Shown piece by piece: positions 1-10,932 of a DNA stretch of 64,000 nt. The stretch comes from Prostheceraeus crozeri (lineage: Eukaryota > Platyhelminthes > Polycladida > Euryleptidae): NCBI GenBank assembly GCA_907163375.1, contig CAJQUW010012963.1, positions 21,066 to 85,065 of the forward strand, read 5' to 3'. The notes below the pieces were generated by a model. It was given only the letters and a program-made list of their open reading frames with translations. It made no database searches and was not told the DNA's origin. Numbering within the stretch: the stretch's first letter is position 1; every line of letters begins with the position of its first letter. Position numbers and translations under genes: made by a program.

Positions 1-809
1 ATCTGTTTCATTGGTTTTTCACATGCCGTATTGATTGATTTTGCCCGTCTAATGTCACGTATCCAGAATTTACTTCATCTCATTGCAGCGAACCATCAGT
101 TCGCGCCAACGCTGTGCAAAGTATCTTGCAGTCAAAGCTCGATAATTAAGAGCATAAATACCAGGTTTTCAATCTCTTAATTATTGAAAGTCTGAATTCA
201 AAAGCAACTTATATAAGCCGCCAAATATACAAAAAATGCCACGACCGTATGATCTTAATTGACCGAAGTCTTAATTATCCGTGTCCGAATTAACGAGCTT
301 CGACTGGATTTACCGTATTCATGCGAAGCGATTCGTTTACGATGTCAGTCTGTCCGCACGATTCGATCTGAATGGTCGTGAAATATTGGCTTGCTTTACC
401 TATAGTCAAACATTTATAACCAGAGGAACATTTTTTACATCACATCTAATTCAAAAATTATCTGTTGAAATATTTCAGTTAATTCAGTGTTTGGTATAAT
501 GTGTAGTGCGCAGGTTAACCGCTATTATTTACTAAATCTATCTATCATCACTTCATTCGACTTACCTGATACGAATTTCGTTTGATAAATAATCCATTCC
601 ATCAATATTTTCGGCTCAGGATATTCCTCGCATTTTCTATATTGCAATTTGATTTATAATCCATTAATAAGATCAATCAATTTACACAGCGATGTCCACA
701 GGTGTCAGTCAGACAGCTTCAAAAGTTCGATACATGAATGAAACTGCTAGATTATTCTGCGCTATTTCTCTTTGTGAAATGAAGCGATGACCTCTATTTC
801 AACCCTCGA
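1..809. other. No gene recognised
   Basis: AT-rich sequence with only short open frames of no recognisable composition. I see no repeat ends, RNA gene or domain here. Confidence 0.5.
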
Positions 810-1081
810 GTTGAAATCATAGAAATTGACAACAATAAAACCTCTAGAATGGAAATTAAGCTTCATGCAATGCACAATAACGGCACATAAATCGCACGCA
901 TTTTCACTTAGATGCACCTGCCAACGTCTGTATCATTGGGTTAGAATCTGTCACATGAGTAAATCGAAGCTTTTAATTGGTTCTTCATGCCCCAACTTAG
1001 TTCCCTCGGATGTGCCGCGACCTTGAGTCAATTTCTATTCTAGCGAACTTCAGATAAACAGTTTGTTTCTATGGTTGAAAT
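810..1081. mobile_element. hAT-type MITE, 256 bp, 8-bp TSD
   Basis: The element runs 818-1073 and begins CATAGAAATTGAC; its other end reads GTTTCTATG, so short inverted ends CATAGAAA are visible. It is flanked by perfect 8-bp copies of gttgaaat (810-817 and 1074-1081), the TSD length of hAT transposons. It encodes nothing. A second copy of exactly the same length lies at 37749-38004, a 53-bp derivative at 37378-37430, and a partial relative starts at 63882. Non-autonomous status is inferred from size and lack of coding potential. Confidence 0.88.
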
Positions 1082-1175
1082 GTGATCTTCTAATTGCGCT
1101 GCGCTATCGAAGGCGCACGAGAAAGTTATCTGTTATCGGGCTGGACTGGACAAAGCGCGCTTCTATTAATAGAAT

Positions 1176-1211
1176 TCTCTCTCTCCCTTCTCTCTCCCTT
1201 CTCTCTCCCTC
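1176..1211. repeat. Polypyrimidine tandem tract
   Basis: A CT-rich tract built of about three 11-bp units similar to tctctctccct. Simple repeat with no further signal. Confidence 0.8.
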
Positions 1212-1746
1212 ACTGTATAACAGGCTTGAAGCGACCGAGATATTATGCAACACTCATTGAGGATTCTTCCATTCATTAACAATTTAATGAATGAACAATA
1301 ATACAACTTGCAACCTTGATTGACGAAAAAATTGACAAGCATTGAAATATAGGCATAGTCAGAATCATGGTCAGAATGATATAAAGAATGATATGAAGTT
1401 CAGGGTTAAGTAAAGAATTTTGAGTAGGCTAATTATCTGCATTGTCATCGATGCGTCATGCAAATGTATGAAGTATCGCAACCAAAAATGTTTATCGCAA
1501 CATTTCACGATTGAATGCACCATCATCATGTAGCGAAAATCACTGAGAGAAATGAGAGCTAAGGTTATTTATTCCAAGGAAAAACTTGCCTAGCTAGATA
1601 TGCCAGACAGCCGATCGATGACAGTTTTGGGCCAGTCCACTAACATCAGGGATACGTTTTTCTTAGAAATCACAACAAATTCGCTGATCAAGGTGTGTGA
1701 CAACTCTGGGTCGTTCTTATTCAAAATTAGAGCTCATGTGAACTTA

Positions 1747-1966
1747 AGGGCCGACCCACGACCACCGTCAAAAAGATAACCGTGAAAATTGGGGGCCAAC
1801 CCTCGACTTTAAGAGATCATATTTCACGTCATTTTTTGAAGAGAATGGTCGCAAATTGACATGATCATGCATTTTTACTTCAAAATAAGCCATTTTCGAA
1901 AAATTGTTGGCCCCCATATTTTCACGTGGCCCACGACTTTTTGACGAGGGGCCCACGACTCATTTT
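1747..1966. mobile_element. Foldback MITE of about 220 bp
   Basis: The two ends are inverted relatives: left arm 1747-1800 has cacgac, gtcaaaaag and gtgaaaattgggggccaac, and the same blocks recur in reverse complement at 1904-1965. The centre is unique and non-coding. It interrupts or borders the LINE endonuclease relic on its right. I could not settle an exact TSD, so the family is open. Confidence 0.65.
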
Positions 1967-3100
1967 CTCGCGGGTATACGGAAGTATAAACCACAGAAGT
2001 TCGCCTATGTAGGAAGCATGAACATGATGACGTTGTGAAGCAATCACGATAATGTACATTAGTTACTCCACGATAATAGACCAAAATACCACCACCAATT
2101 CCATCTCGGTCATGTCTTAAGATATTACAGTTAGGAATTTGGAGAAAACTATTATCTGTTGTATCGTCAATCCGTGTTTCCGCAATGAAAATAAGACCGG
2201 GTTGTAGCATTTTACACGAAAAGATAGGTTATCGACTTTGTTACCAAGGCTGGGACCGGTTAATTATTTTGTAATCGGTTAACCGGTTAAAATCGGCTAA
2301 ATCAGGATTCTCGATATTTATTTGGTTGTCAAGTTTGATTGTCAACAACGGACCTTGTCAATTTGGGTTTCAACCGAATTCCTCCGAATTCTGATTTCAT
2401 TGCATGACTACGTCACTCTACGTTTAATTCAATTCATGCCGTTGTAAGTCGCCTTTGTATCACTGATATTCATCTGAATTCATGATCGCGGTATATTGAG
2501 ATACCGGTATCAAAAGGATGTTCGTGCTACAACTTTCTTTTAACGCCGAACCAATGCTGCGCTAATGGATGACGCAGCTTGTATGATGAAAGTTGAAAGC
2601 TATGCTTCAGTTCTCCCTGCTCCCTAGATTTAAGATGACGTTTGCTGAAATGCTGTTTTTCAATTGGCAGAGATAGCCTAGAAAACCCGATAACACTAGC
2701 CAATAGATACAAAGAATTGAATTATGCCTTTAGATCAATCCACATTACGTTAGGTGTAGGAAAAAGCCCGACTAAAGGATTGCGAATTGCGATGACTGAA
2801 TTTGATTGAATTGTGAATCGGAGACTAGTTATCTCTACAACATGAAACCAGTGTAATCTATAGCTCAACCGGATTTCATAATACAAGATAAATCTGATCA
2901 AACGTTGTAACCGATTTTAACCGGTTAAGAGAAAGTGTAACAAGTTAGCCGATCCCAGCCCTGTTTGTTACAAATTGACCTTGCGTTGGTAAATGGCACT
3001 GATGGTCGTTCCAACAATTTTTCTTCGATTTTCGTTGTTCAGGTCCAGATCATTCAATTCGGATAAGGTTGGAGTAGTATGCTTTCAATCTCCTTTTACT
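1967..3100 (-). pseudogene. LINE endonuclease relic
   Basis: Minus-strand sequence reads as the start of an apurinic-like endonuclease domain of a non-LTR retrotransposon: a NARSICNKVDNL-like start, then about 80 residues in 1985-2225 including FIAETRIDD, LRHDRDGIGGG and a downstream YRG. The family-known pattern is ETWL..D followed by a basic RHDR..GGG motif. The relic is split by a hAT-type insertion at 2245-2963 (TSD tttgttac) and ends at the foldback element at 1747-1966. No reverse transcriptase follows, so only the 5' part of the ORF survives. It is a fossil; the clade (CR1/Jockey-like) is an inference. Confidence 0.7.
2237..2971. mobile_element. Non-autonomous hAT element, 719 bp, 8-bp TSD
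   Basis: The element spans 2245-2963. Its left end reads CAAGGCTGGGACCGGTTA and its right end, read inward, CAGGGCTGGGATCGGCTA; both continue into an AACCGGTTAAAATCGG block. Perfect 8-bp duplications tttgttac lie at 2237-2244 and 2964-2971. No transposase is encoded. It is inserted into the LINE endonuclease relic on the minus strand, so it is younger than that relic. Confidence 0.9.
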
Positions 3101-3102
3101 TA

Positions 3103-3357
3103 CACACTGTAAACTCTAGGGCACGAAATTTAGGCATCAATTCTAACCAACACAAGGCACGAGTAGGCACGAAGTTCATAGTGCCGAATTCGTGCCCATT
3201 GATTTTTTCTTCGATTTCATTGGATAAACAAATATTTGGTTTGGTGCCTAGTGGCGCCTACTGGTGCCTCGAGGCACTAGAAAAGCACTAGCTAGTCGCT
3301 AACTGGCACGAATTTTCAGCTTCGTGCCTAAGTTAGTGACCTACAGTTTAAAGTGCA
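3103..3357. mobile_element. CACTG-ended MITE, 251 bp
   Basis: Left end 3105 reads CACTGTAAACTCTAGGGCACG and the right end, inverted, CACTTTAAACTGTAGGTCAC. The flanks share ca, which could be a 2-bp duplication. Inside are several near-copies of ggcacgaatt in both directions. CACTG termini are typical of CACTA/Chapaev (CMC) transposons, so it is probably a non-autonomous CMC element; that is an inference from the ends alone. Confidence 0.7.
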
Positions 3358-4302
3358 CGGACAATGATGGGCTTCGATTCAATGTGATGACGCCTGTATT
3401 GTGAGGATTTTAACAGATTAAAGGCAAAAAAGTTTTTGCTATTTTACGTGATGATCCGAAACATAGGTCTCTGCGCAGATTCAAAAGCTTTTCCCGTGAA
3501 TAACAAGATTTTAACATAGATAGCAGATGTGTAGTTGATAGCAGCGTAGAAAGGCTATATCATGGACAGAAGCAAGACATCGAATACATCAAATAAATGC
3601 TCTCTTCATGGTCGGTCAAAAAACTTGAAATTCAATGTAATGTCAATGAAATTCAATTTAAGATCAAAAGTAAAAATGAATATTTTCACCATGATAACCG
3701 TTTCCTGCCCTTATTTCAGTAGCCATATCACCAAATTCAAAACTAGAGACACCATTATGTCCAGTCAGTCATTATCTTTCTTCTGAAATTCAACGTCACA
3801 ATAAAGGTCAAATAAGGTCAAGCCTGTATTTTGAAATCTGGTCCAATTGCGAAAATGTCACAGTTTCAAATTTTGAATTTCGAAGTCTAACTAGGATTAG
3901 CAAAGAGGCATCATTTATTGCTGAAATTGATAAGAAAACCTTTCTTTTATAAATTCCGGTATCTTCAAGATTGATAAGAACGCCTATATTCAAAGTGAAA
4001 ATAGTTCAAAATTCGACAAATCTGCTGAGCATTCAAATTTTCAAAATCTCATTGTTATATGACGAAAATATTGCGTCTCTGTGTTTTAGGTAGGCATTAT
4101 TTAACCCATTTTTGCCCGCTTTATGAAATAGCAGGAGTGGACTTAGGTTTTATAATTCAATTGATGTCCCTGAGTGTTTGAAAACAAGAAAAAATTTGAC
4201 ACTGAAGTATCGATCGCTACTTTTTACGGTACAGGATGTTCCCATTTCCAGGATAATGGGAGCAGTGGGCATGAAAGCCATCATGAAAATTACATTCAAC
4301 CG
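3358..4302. other. No gene recognised
   Basis: Short open frames only. I see no domain, element end or RNA gene. Confidence 0.45.
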
Positions 4303-4674
4303 TAGAGTAAGTATATATAGGTAGAGTGTCGGCAGGTTGTAGCTTGTGATGATCACGCCAAGAAACTGCTATGAATTGAAAAGGTTATGTATTCAAGTGA
4401 TGGTAACCCATCGGATTGCTAATTTAACAAACTGCATATTACCTTTCCACACAGGTTGGTTGACATGACATGGAGTATTTGTAAAATGCTATTATCCCTT
4501 CTGTTTTGCTATCACGATCAGTCAAATCCAAAATTTCTCCAAAAGTGCAAAAATTTGCATATCTCACATGTGATGCTGCGTCTCATTCGATTGAATTTAA
4601 TAAAACCGAAATTGTGTACACAAAGTGGATTTAATCGTTGATGAGTTGCTATTCTACCTAATATACTTACTCTA
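4303..4674. mobile_element. TA-flanked MITE, 368 bp
   Basis: The element lies at about 4305-4672. The left end reads GAGTAAGTATATATAGG and the inverted right end GAGTAAGTATATTAGGT, each next to TA. The same ends occur around a longer copy at 51042-51851, whose right 100 bp also match this copy. TA flanks suggest a Tc1/mariner-type TSD, but no transposase is present. Confidence 0.72.
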
Positions 4675-5577
4675 TGAATTCAACCATTGGCAGATTTAGT
4701 CCTTTGATTCTTATTGTGTCCATTTGGGCAACATTTCAACCTGCATCTTTTGGGAGTGATGTTGATCCCAAAGCGGCAAAATTCTTTCACCAAAAGAAAG
4801 AGAAGATCAATTCGCTTCTAATGGCACTTGTCCCAACCAATGCCTCTATAGGTGCAATGCCTATAGAGTGGTTGCAAATTATGCGTTTTGAGCTTTGACA
4901 AAGAAATAGGCAACGCAGTAATGAATCCAATACAGTAGAAACTAAAGATGAACTCGGTTTTTTCGGATTTAAACACACAGACTTTAGAATTCTGTCAAAA
5001 TTTATGCACATTGTACTCAGAAGGGTTGATATAATATCATTCCTACATGTAGGCTAGCGCAATATTCTGGCAATTGATTTGATCAATACTGTCGTCTTTT
5101 TTGTCTTATTTGATAAAGTAACAAAGGGAATTATTATTTCTTGCTATTATCATTGTCCGTTCACTTTTAGATTTGTTGTTATGTCGTATCTATGAAAGCT
5201 GTTTTATAAATGTGATAAAACAACTTTCATACGACTTCGCAAGGTGCACCGTAACTTAATTTCCAATATGTTAAAATGCTATGATATATTTGAGTTATCA
5301 ACGACTGAGAACAAAGGGCTAATGACAGCAGCGTTAAGAGATGTTTGGAACGAACATGAAAGCTGGTGAACGGTGAAATATTTAGAAGTGCTTGTGTTAA
5401 AAAGGAGTAATCATTCTATCTCATGTTCTTGATGATGCTGTTAAGTGGCAACTATGACTACGTCAATATCAGAGGTATAGAAGGTATTATTTTGTATTTG
5501 TTTACTTTCCTATGATTTAAATCTCTAATCCCATAAGTGAATCATGCTAAATTGCATGCAATCAAATATCGAAATGG
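4675..5577. other. No gene recognised
   Basis: Non-coding AT-rich DNA. The open frames near 4674-4898 and its antisense have no recognisable domain. Confidence 0.45.
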
Positions 5578-7011
5578 AATTAAAGCAGGGATGCGGAGTC
5601 GGAGTCCCGGAGTCCTATCATTTTTGCTGGAGTCGGAGTCGGAGTCCTATCAAATGATAGGACTCCGTCCTATAGCTAGAACCGAAATAATATAATACAA
5701 GCAAATTATTTATTCTCGTGCATAGCTGTCATTGTCTTGATGTCAACTTTCTCCGTCAAACAAAAGTACAGAGACAGCAGTGCATACACAGCTTATAATA
5801 GTTGAGGGAATGAACCGTTATAGTGAAAAAGGATTGTCTTTTCACTCGGTGGTAGAGAAGACAATCCTAATCTCAGTTTAGTCTCGATCACACCTACGCG
5901 CTAAAGGTCACATCAGAGAAAAAAAATGAAATGCTAGCTTGGTTGAGAACCACTTACCCTCACGTTAATCGTGTGATGGCTCCTCTAAAGCGCATATTAA
6001 AATCGAAAGTGTACTCATATTTTTTGGAGAAGGATGGGGATTTTCGTGCCTGGTAGAGACTGGAGAAAAACCGTGTGAAGCACACATCAACAAGATGGGA
6101 GAAGCCAAGTCGTATGCATCCAACTGAAAGCGACATTTGATCAACTTTCATCGAAAATGATTGATGATTGATACAATAATAAATAACTAAATACAGTAGA
6201 ACCCACTTACAACGTACTACTCGGATATAGCGAACTCTTTTCAAGGGTCCAGAGCAAATTTTGATTTTTTACAACGTACTTAGGGATGAAACTACTTAAG
6301 TATTCTGAATAATCGAAACGAAGCTGACACGATTCTACAGTAACTTGCTGCGTTTGATGATGGAAGCAACAGCTCTTGTCATTGGCTCGGAGGAGGACAA
6401 CTTTTGAGTGTCGAGTCCGTCCAATGAGCAATCGATAGAAGTGAACTGGAATTAAGACATTGTCTGTGATGGTGTCTTCTTAACGCGTCACTGCGCTGTT
6501 TACATTGTCTTTTTAGCCATTCAGATTTTTAAATTCTTGTTCAGAATATTGCACATTTTTTCTTACACAATACAGAATTGTTAAGACACTATGCTGTTTT
6601 CTCGAGTAGGCATGATCATACATGTAGGTCCAAGGCAAACAAATAAATGTACATTACATGTGCACGTATTTATGGTAATGCATAGTGAGAATTAGCTGGT
6701 CATGATGGATAGGACCTTACTATTGCAATTGACAACTGAATTTGGTGCAGAAGTAGGCTTCAATACTTCTTGTACAGCTTGTTCTGGCACACCTCGGATA
6801 CAACATACTTCGGATATAGCGTACCAATTTTTTAGGTCCCTTGAAGTACGTTATAAGTGGGTTCTACTGTATAGATTCTGGTAAGCCTATAATGATCTAT
6901 GACGTAGGTAACCCGTTAATTTTTCAAAAAACTAGGCTTATATACTTGCCACCCGGAGTCGGAGTCCTATCAACCCCCGGAGTCGAAGGACTCCTCATCC
7001 CTGAATTAAAG
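5578..7011. mobile_element. Non-autonomous hAT element, 1418 bp, 8-bp TSD
   Basis: The element runs 5586-7003. It starts CAGGGATGCGGAGTCGGAG and ends GACTCCTCATCCCTG, with repeated cggagtc blocks near both ends, a style common for hAT subterminal binding sites. Perfect 8-bp duplications aattaaag lie at 5578-5585 and 7004-7011. No transposase is encoded. A pogo/Tigger-type MITE is nested at 6194-6869. Confidence 0.9.
6192..6871. mobile_element. Pogo/Tigger-like MITE, 676 bp
   Basis: Inverted ends read CAGTAGAACCCACTTACAAC (left, 6194) and CAGTAGAACCCACTTATAAC (right, inverted, 6869), each flanked by TA, the TSD of Tc1/mariner elements. The subterminal block cggatatagcg also recurs at both ends. 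CAGTA...ACCC..TTA ends are characteristic of pogo/Tigger relatives. It contains no transposase and sits inside the 1418-bp hAT element. Confidence 0.85.
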
Positions 7012-8179
7012 TGATGTGTCGCTGTTATAATAAAGCTGTGAACATATATCTCTACAGTATTGTATGCTTTTTACAACAGAAAATAGATAAATCATCTAAT
7101 AACTACACTGTAAATCGCTGGATACGAAAATTATATACAAGCATATACCAAAATCCCATACAATTTTAAGCTAACATCTGATACGCGATTCTCGTATGCT
7201 TTTCATACGAAATATCACTAACTTTCGTATGTGATTGGCATGTAGCGATACGAACTATTCTATGTGTGATTGACTGTTTTACAATGAAAGACGGGTTGTT
7301 GGTATGCTTTATATACGACTGCTATTTAACCTTTTTCAAGCCACGGCACCCCTTCTAATCAATACATGCACTCACGGCACCCCAGTGGCAAACCACAGTT
7401 TTGTGCCTCTATCATCCACTAAAAAACGTGGCCGCATTATTTTCCAAGAACTGATTTGTGATCACAATTTATTGCTGACTTCTTCTCTAGACTTCATTTC
7501 TCAACCATTGAAATGCATCTAGAAATTAGAACAATTCATGCATTATGTCAATATCAGTATATCTCTTTATATCACAGCAATTCAATGAAGAACACTTTGT
7601 TTTCATCTTCTTGAAATCAGGGGCAAGAAAGCACAAGAAATTCCAGTCATGGTAATCAAATTTAAGTTTGAATTCGCTTTGTCAATTTGCTAAGCATGGA
7701 CATGTATTTTTGAATTAACAGCAGTAATGCTAGAATTATGATGTAAATCCTTGACCATGCTAGACGAACAGTGATCAAATACTATGTCAAAATGTCTGTC
7801 CAGCTCTTCTATATATGTTCGTGCGTCAAACTCGGTCGCTGCAAGAGATCCTACTCTAGGTCCTTCTTGCAGAAGACTATGCTTCCAGCTTGTCTAATGG
7901 AAATCTCCCTGACGTGATTCCTTAGATCTGACCACGCCAGGATTAAGTGAGAGATTTGTGGAGAAGGGCATGTGGACTGGAAGCTATTGCACCGCTACAG
8001 CTGAAGTCCAACTAATTAGTCTATCAAAGTCAGCACCGTCAAGAACCTGAGAAGGGAAACGGTGACACAAAATTCATTCACTCAATTATGAAATTCTCTG
8101 CACTTTCTTTATATTGGAGATCACTGGGAAAAACTATGCCAATTTCAACAAGTCAAAGTTGCACTTCAAAAACAAAGTA

Positions 8180-10226
8180 TCAATGTGAGCGTTGCTGTTG
8201 CATGCTATCGGCCATCAAGCCGAATCGTGGGGTTATGTCTGTTTCCAATGCTTCGCGCATCAACTCGTCGATGTCTCTTAAGCAGTTTCATTTACTTGTT
8301 TTGATCGAAACAAGAGTGGAGAAGCCTTTCTCGTAGAGGTATGAGGTCGGCATTGCTACCAATAGGCTTAGGGCTCTCACAGCAGCGTCTTCATATTCCG
8401 GGATTCGAAGGAGACCAACCCAGAAATTTCCATAATAATCGCAAGCATTGAAGTTCACCCTCTGCTCCAAATCTTCTCGCAGATCAGTGAGGAACTCTTC
8501 TTCAGCAACAAATGGATTAATGATCCAAAGATTCTCCTCCAGGTGCTGATGTTCTTGGGACGGAAAATACTTTTCTATGTTGCCGCGAAGGACATCCAGG
8601 TGCTGAAGTATCGATTCAGACATTTGTTGCTCGAGGCTAGCATCCGTGAGCTCCCATTTTGAGCTCAGCATGAATTGATGAAATTCAGGGAAGTCGATGA
8701 AGTCCTTTCTCTCTACTTGTTTCATCCTAGACGAAATTTTCCTATGGAATGCCTTTATTCTTGACAAAGCCGTGAAGATGTCGCCTCCCTCCCTTGTAGG
8801 CTGAGATTCAAGGTGTTCAGACAGTGGAAAATGGAGCTCAAATATGACAATTTTCCAAGCCAATTCAAGTTATTCAGGTTGACGGCGCTGGAATCACCAA
8901 GCTCTGTGAAGAAAACTGCCAACTCCTCTCTCAACAGGAGCACCCGTTCAAGGACTTTCCCTCTTGAAAGCCATCTTACGTCGCAATGGTACAATAGCTT
9001 CGTCACTTCTGAGTCCATCTCCTCTCAGAGTTGAGCGAACAGTCTGCTCTTCTTCGTATTAGCCTTAACTGTGTTCACCATTTTCACAACATCATCAAGT
9101 AAAAATTCCAGATCTGATTTGCCCTCATCACCTAGCTTCTTCGCTGCCACATCTCACGATGAATGATGCAGTGAATTGAGCGACACTCAGGTGAGACAGT
9201 CTGGATCTTCTTTACTACACCATTTACACGACCAACTATGGCGGCAGCTACATCGGTTGTGACGGCCTTACACTTAATCCACTCGATTCCTTCCTCACAC
9301 ATGAAAGAGTCCAATCGGTCAAAAATTGCTTGTGCCGCGGTTTTAATTCCCACTGTTAAACAAAACAAGAAACGGTCAACAATTTTCAACTCTTCAATGA
9401 ACCGGGTATACGCGATCAGCTGTGCTTCTCCTCCAATGTCAGTCGTCCCGTCCAACTGAATTCCGAAGAAAGGGGATGCTTTCAGCTTCTCCACAAGTTG
9501 TTCTTTCAAATCTGTAGCAAGGGAATGGAAGTCACTCTTTCAACTGCTCTGCTTCCACCATGGAGATATTCAGCAGCAATTGATAGGCATGGCTTTACTA
9601 TTTTCTCCATGTCCATGTATGAGCGCTTTTCACGAAGGATAACATGAGTCATTTTTAGTGAGGCAATCACCAGTGACTTGTCATGAGCTCCAGTCTTCAC
9701 GATGTTTTGCAATGACGATTGTTGGGCAAATAGAGGTTTCAACTTCTCTGAGAAGAATTGCTTTGACTTGTTCTTGTGCTCCGGATGGTGGGTTTGCAAA
9801 TGTCTCTCTAATTTAGAAGGTACCAAACTTGCATTCAGGAGCGTAGCCCCACAAAAAACATTTTCCAGAGGGAAAAGGATCACGGGATTCATCCTGGTGC
9901 AAGTAAAAGCCAAACCTGATATAGTCACTATTCCATTTTCTCCTCTTTTTCGGATTGGAGCCAGAAGACATTTGCGCTCTTTTCCGTCCCCTTTTTTCTA
10001 GTTCGACGCATTCTTCCTCAGATTCTCCCTCGCCGTCTTCGCTGCTTTTGCTAGCAGTGGGAGCAGGAGCAGCATCCTCACGGCATTCACTCTCTTGATT
10101 CATTTCATTAAGTTCGACATCTTCCTCGACTGCCTCGGTTGCTATAGCCTTCTTTTCGAAATACTTGAGAAGGGACATTGCATACCTGAAAATGGAAAAT
10201 GACGTGTTTGGAACAACGGCGATCAA
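8180..10226 (-). pseudogene. hAT transposase, ZBED5/SCAND3-like, degenerate
   Basis: Read on the minus strand, parts follow the order of hAT transposases. First comes an acidic N-terminus with a basic KRGRKRAQ stretch (10226-9940), then a BED-type zinc finger (a cysteine pair then SKLERHLQTHH, about 9870-9790). Next are FFGIQLDGTTD with the first catalytic-type Asp (about 9450), CIIHRE (about 9150), CDVRWLSRGK (about 8975) and the C-terminal YLYEKGFSTL (about 8330), and it ends QQQRSH at 8180. The frame is broken: shifts near 9865 (a T run), 9150 and 8790, a small deletion near 9510, a TGA in QL-stop-EEM near 9025 and another after SIKTSK near 8285. It is therefore a dead transposase. The architecture is that of the ZBED5/Buster group; the exact subfamily is an inference. 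Confidence 0.9.
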
Positions 10227-10287
10227 GTCATAGAGTGAGGCCTAATGAGGATGCATCAACTATTTCAGGAAGGATGCTAGAATTAAG

Positions 10288-10474
10288 AATGGTCAACAAT
10301 TAGCTTAGCTGGAAATGGAGCATGTGTTTAGAGGAGAATTGAAAATTTGGGCAGGGGTCCGTTGCCCTGTCAGGGGGACCAATCCATGGCGCTTGTCTCA
10401 TTCGAAATGAGAATGGTCAACAATTAGCTTGGCTGGAAATGGAGCATGTGTTTAGAGAATAATTGAAAATTTGA
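10288..10474. repeat. Direct duplication, about 63 bp, period 123
   Basis: gaatggtcaacaattagct and the following 45 bases at 10288-10351 recur at 10411-10474 with a few changes. The spacer is GC-richer and contains caggggtccgttgccctg. It lies just upstream of the hAT transposase frame and looks like a local tandem duplication inside the transposon. Confidence 0.75.
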
Positions 10475-10932
10475 AAAAATTCGAATGATGAAGTCAGCAA
10501 AATGATTGATTGGAGAATGAACATGTTTAATTAATATGACTCAATCAATTGAGTGCGATATGTTTTTGACAAATAGCCTAGTTCAAATCTCCAACTGCAT
10601 GCAACCACGTGGCGGTACAGTTCCGTGGCGGTACAGTTCCATTGCCACGGACATGCGTGGGTAGCTTTACTGAGGGGTTTAGCCCGTGTAGCTGTATCCG
10701 GTTCCTCTGTGGCTTACCTGACTTGTACCCATTGTTACGGCAAAGGGGTTCTCATTTGGGTTTCTTCAAGCTTTTGCGACATGAACTGTGCCTATAAGTG
10801 TCTTTTTTGCGTATTATTTATTGCAGCTTTGTTGTTATTATTTACGTTTTTCTGATGCCTTCCAATGTTTCTTGTATCACTTTGTTGTACAGTATCATTT
10901 TCGTTTATTTGATTGATATTCTATGAGAAATT

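Noticed and set aside
1875-1985. Continuation of the LINE endonuclease frame through the foldback element
   Set aside because: The frame merely reads on into the foldback arm; the LINE homology stops near 1985.
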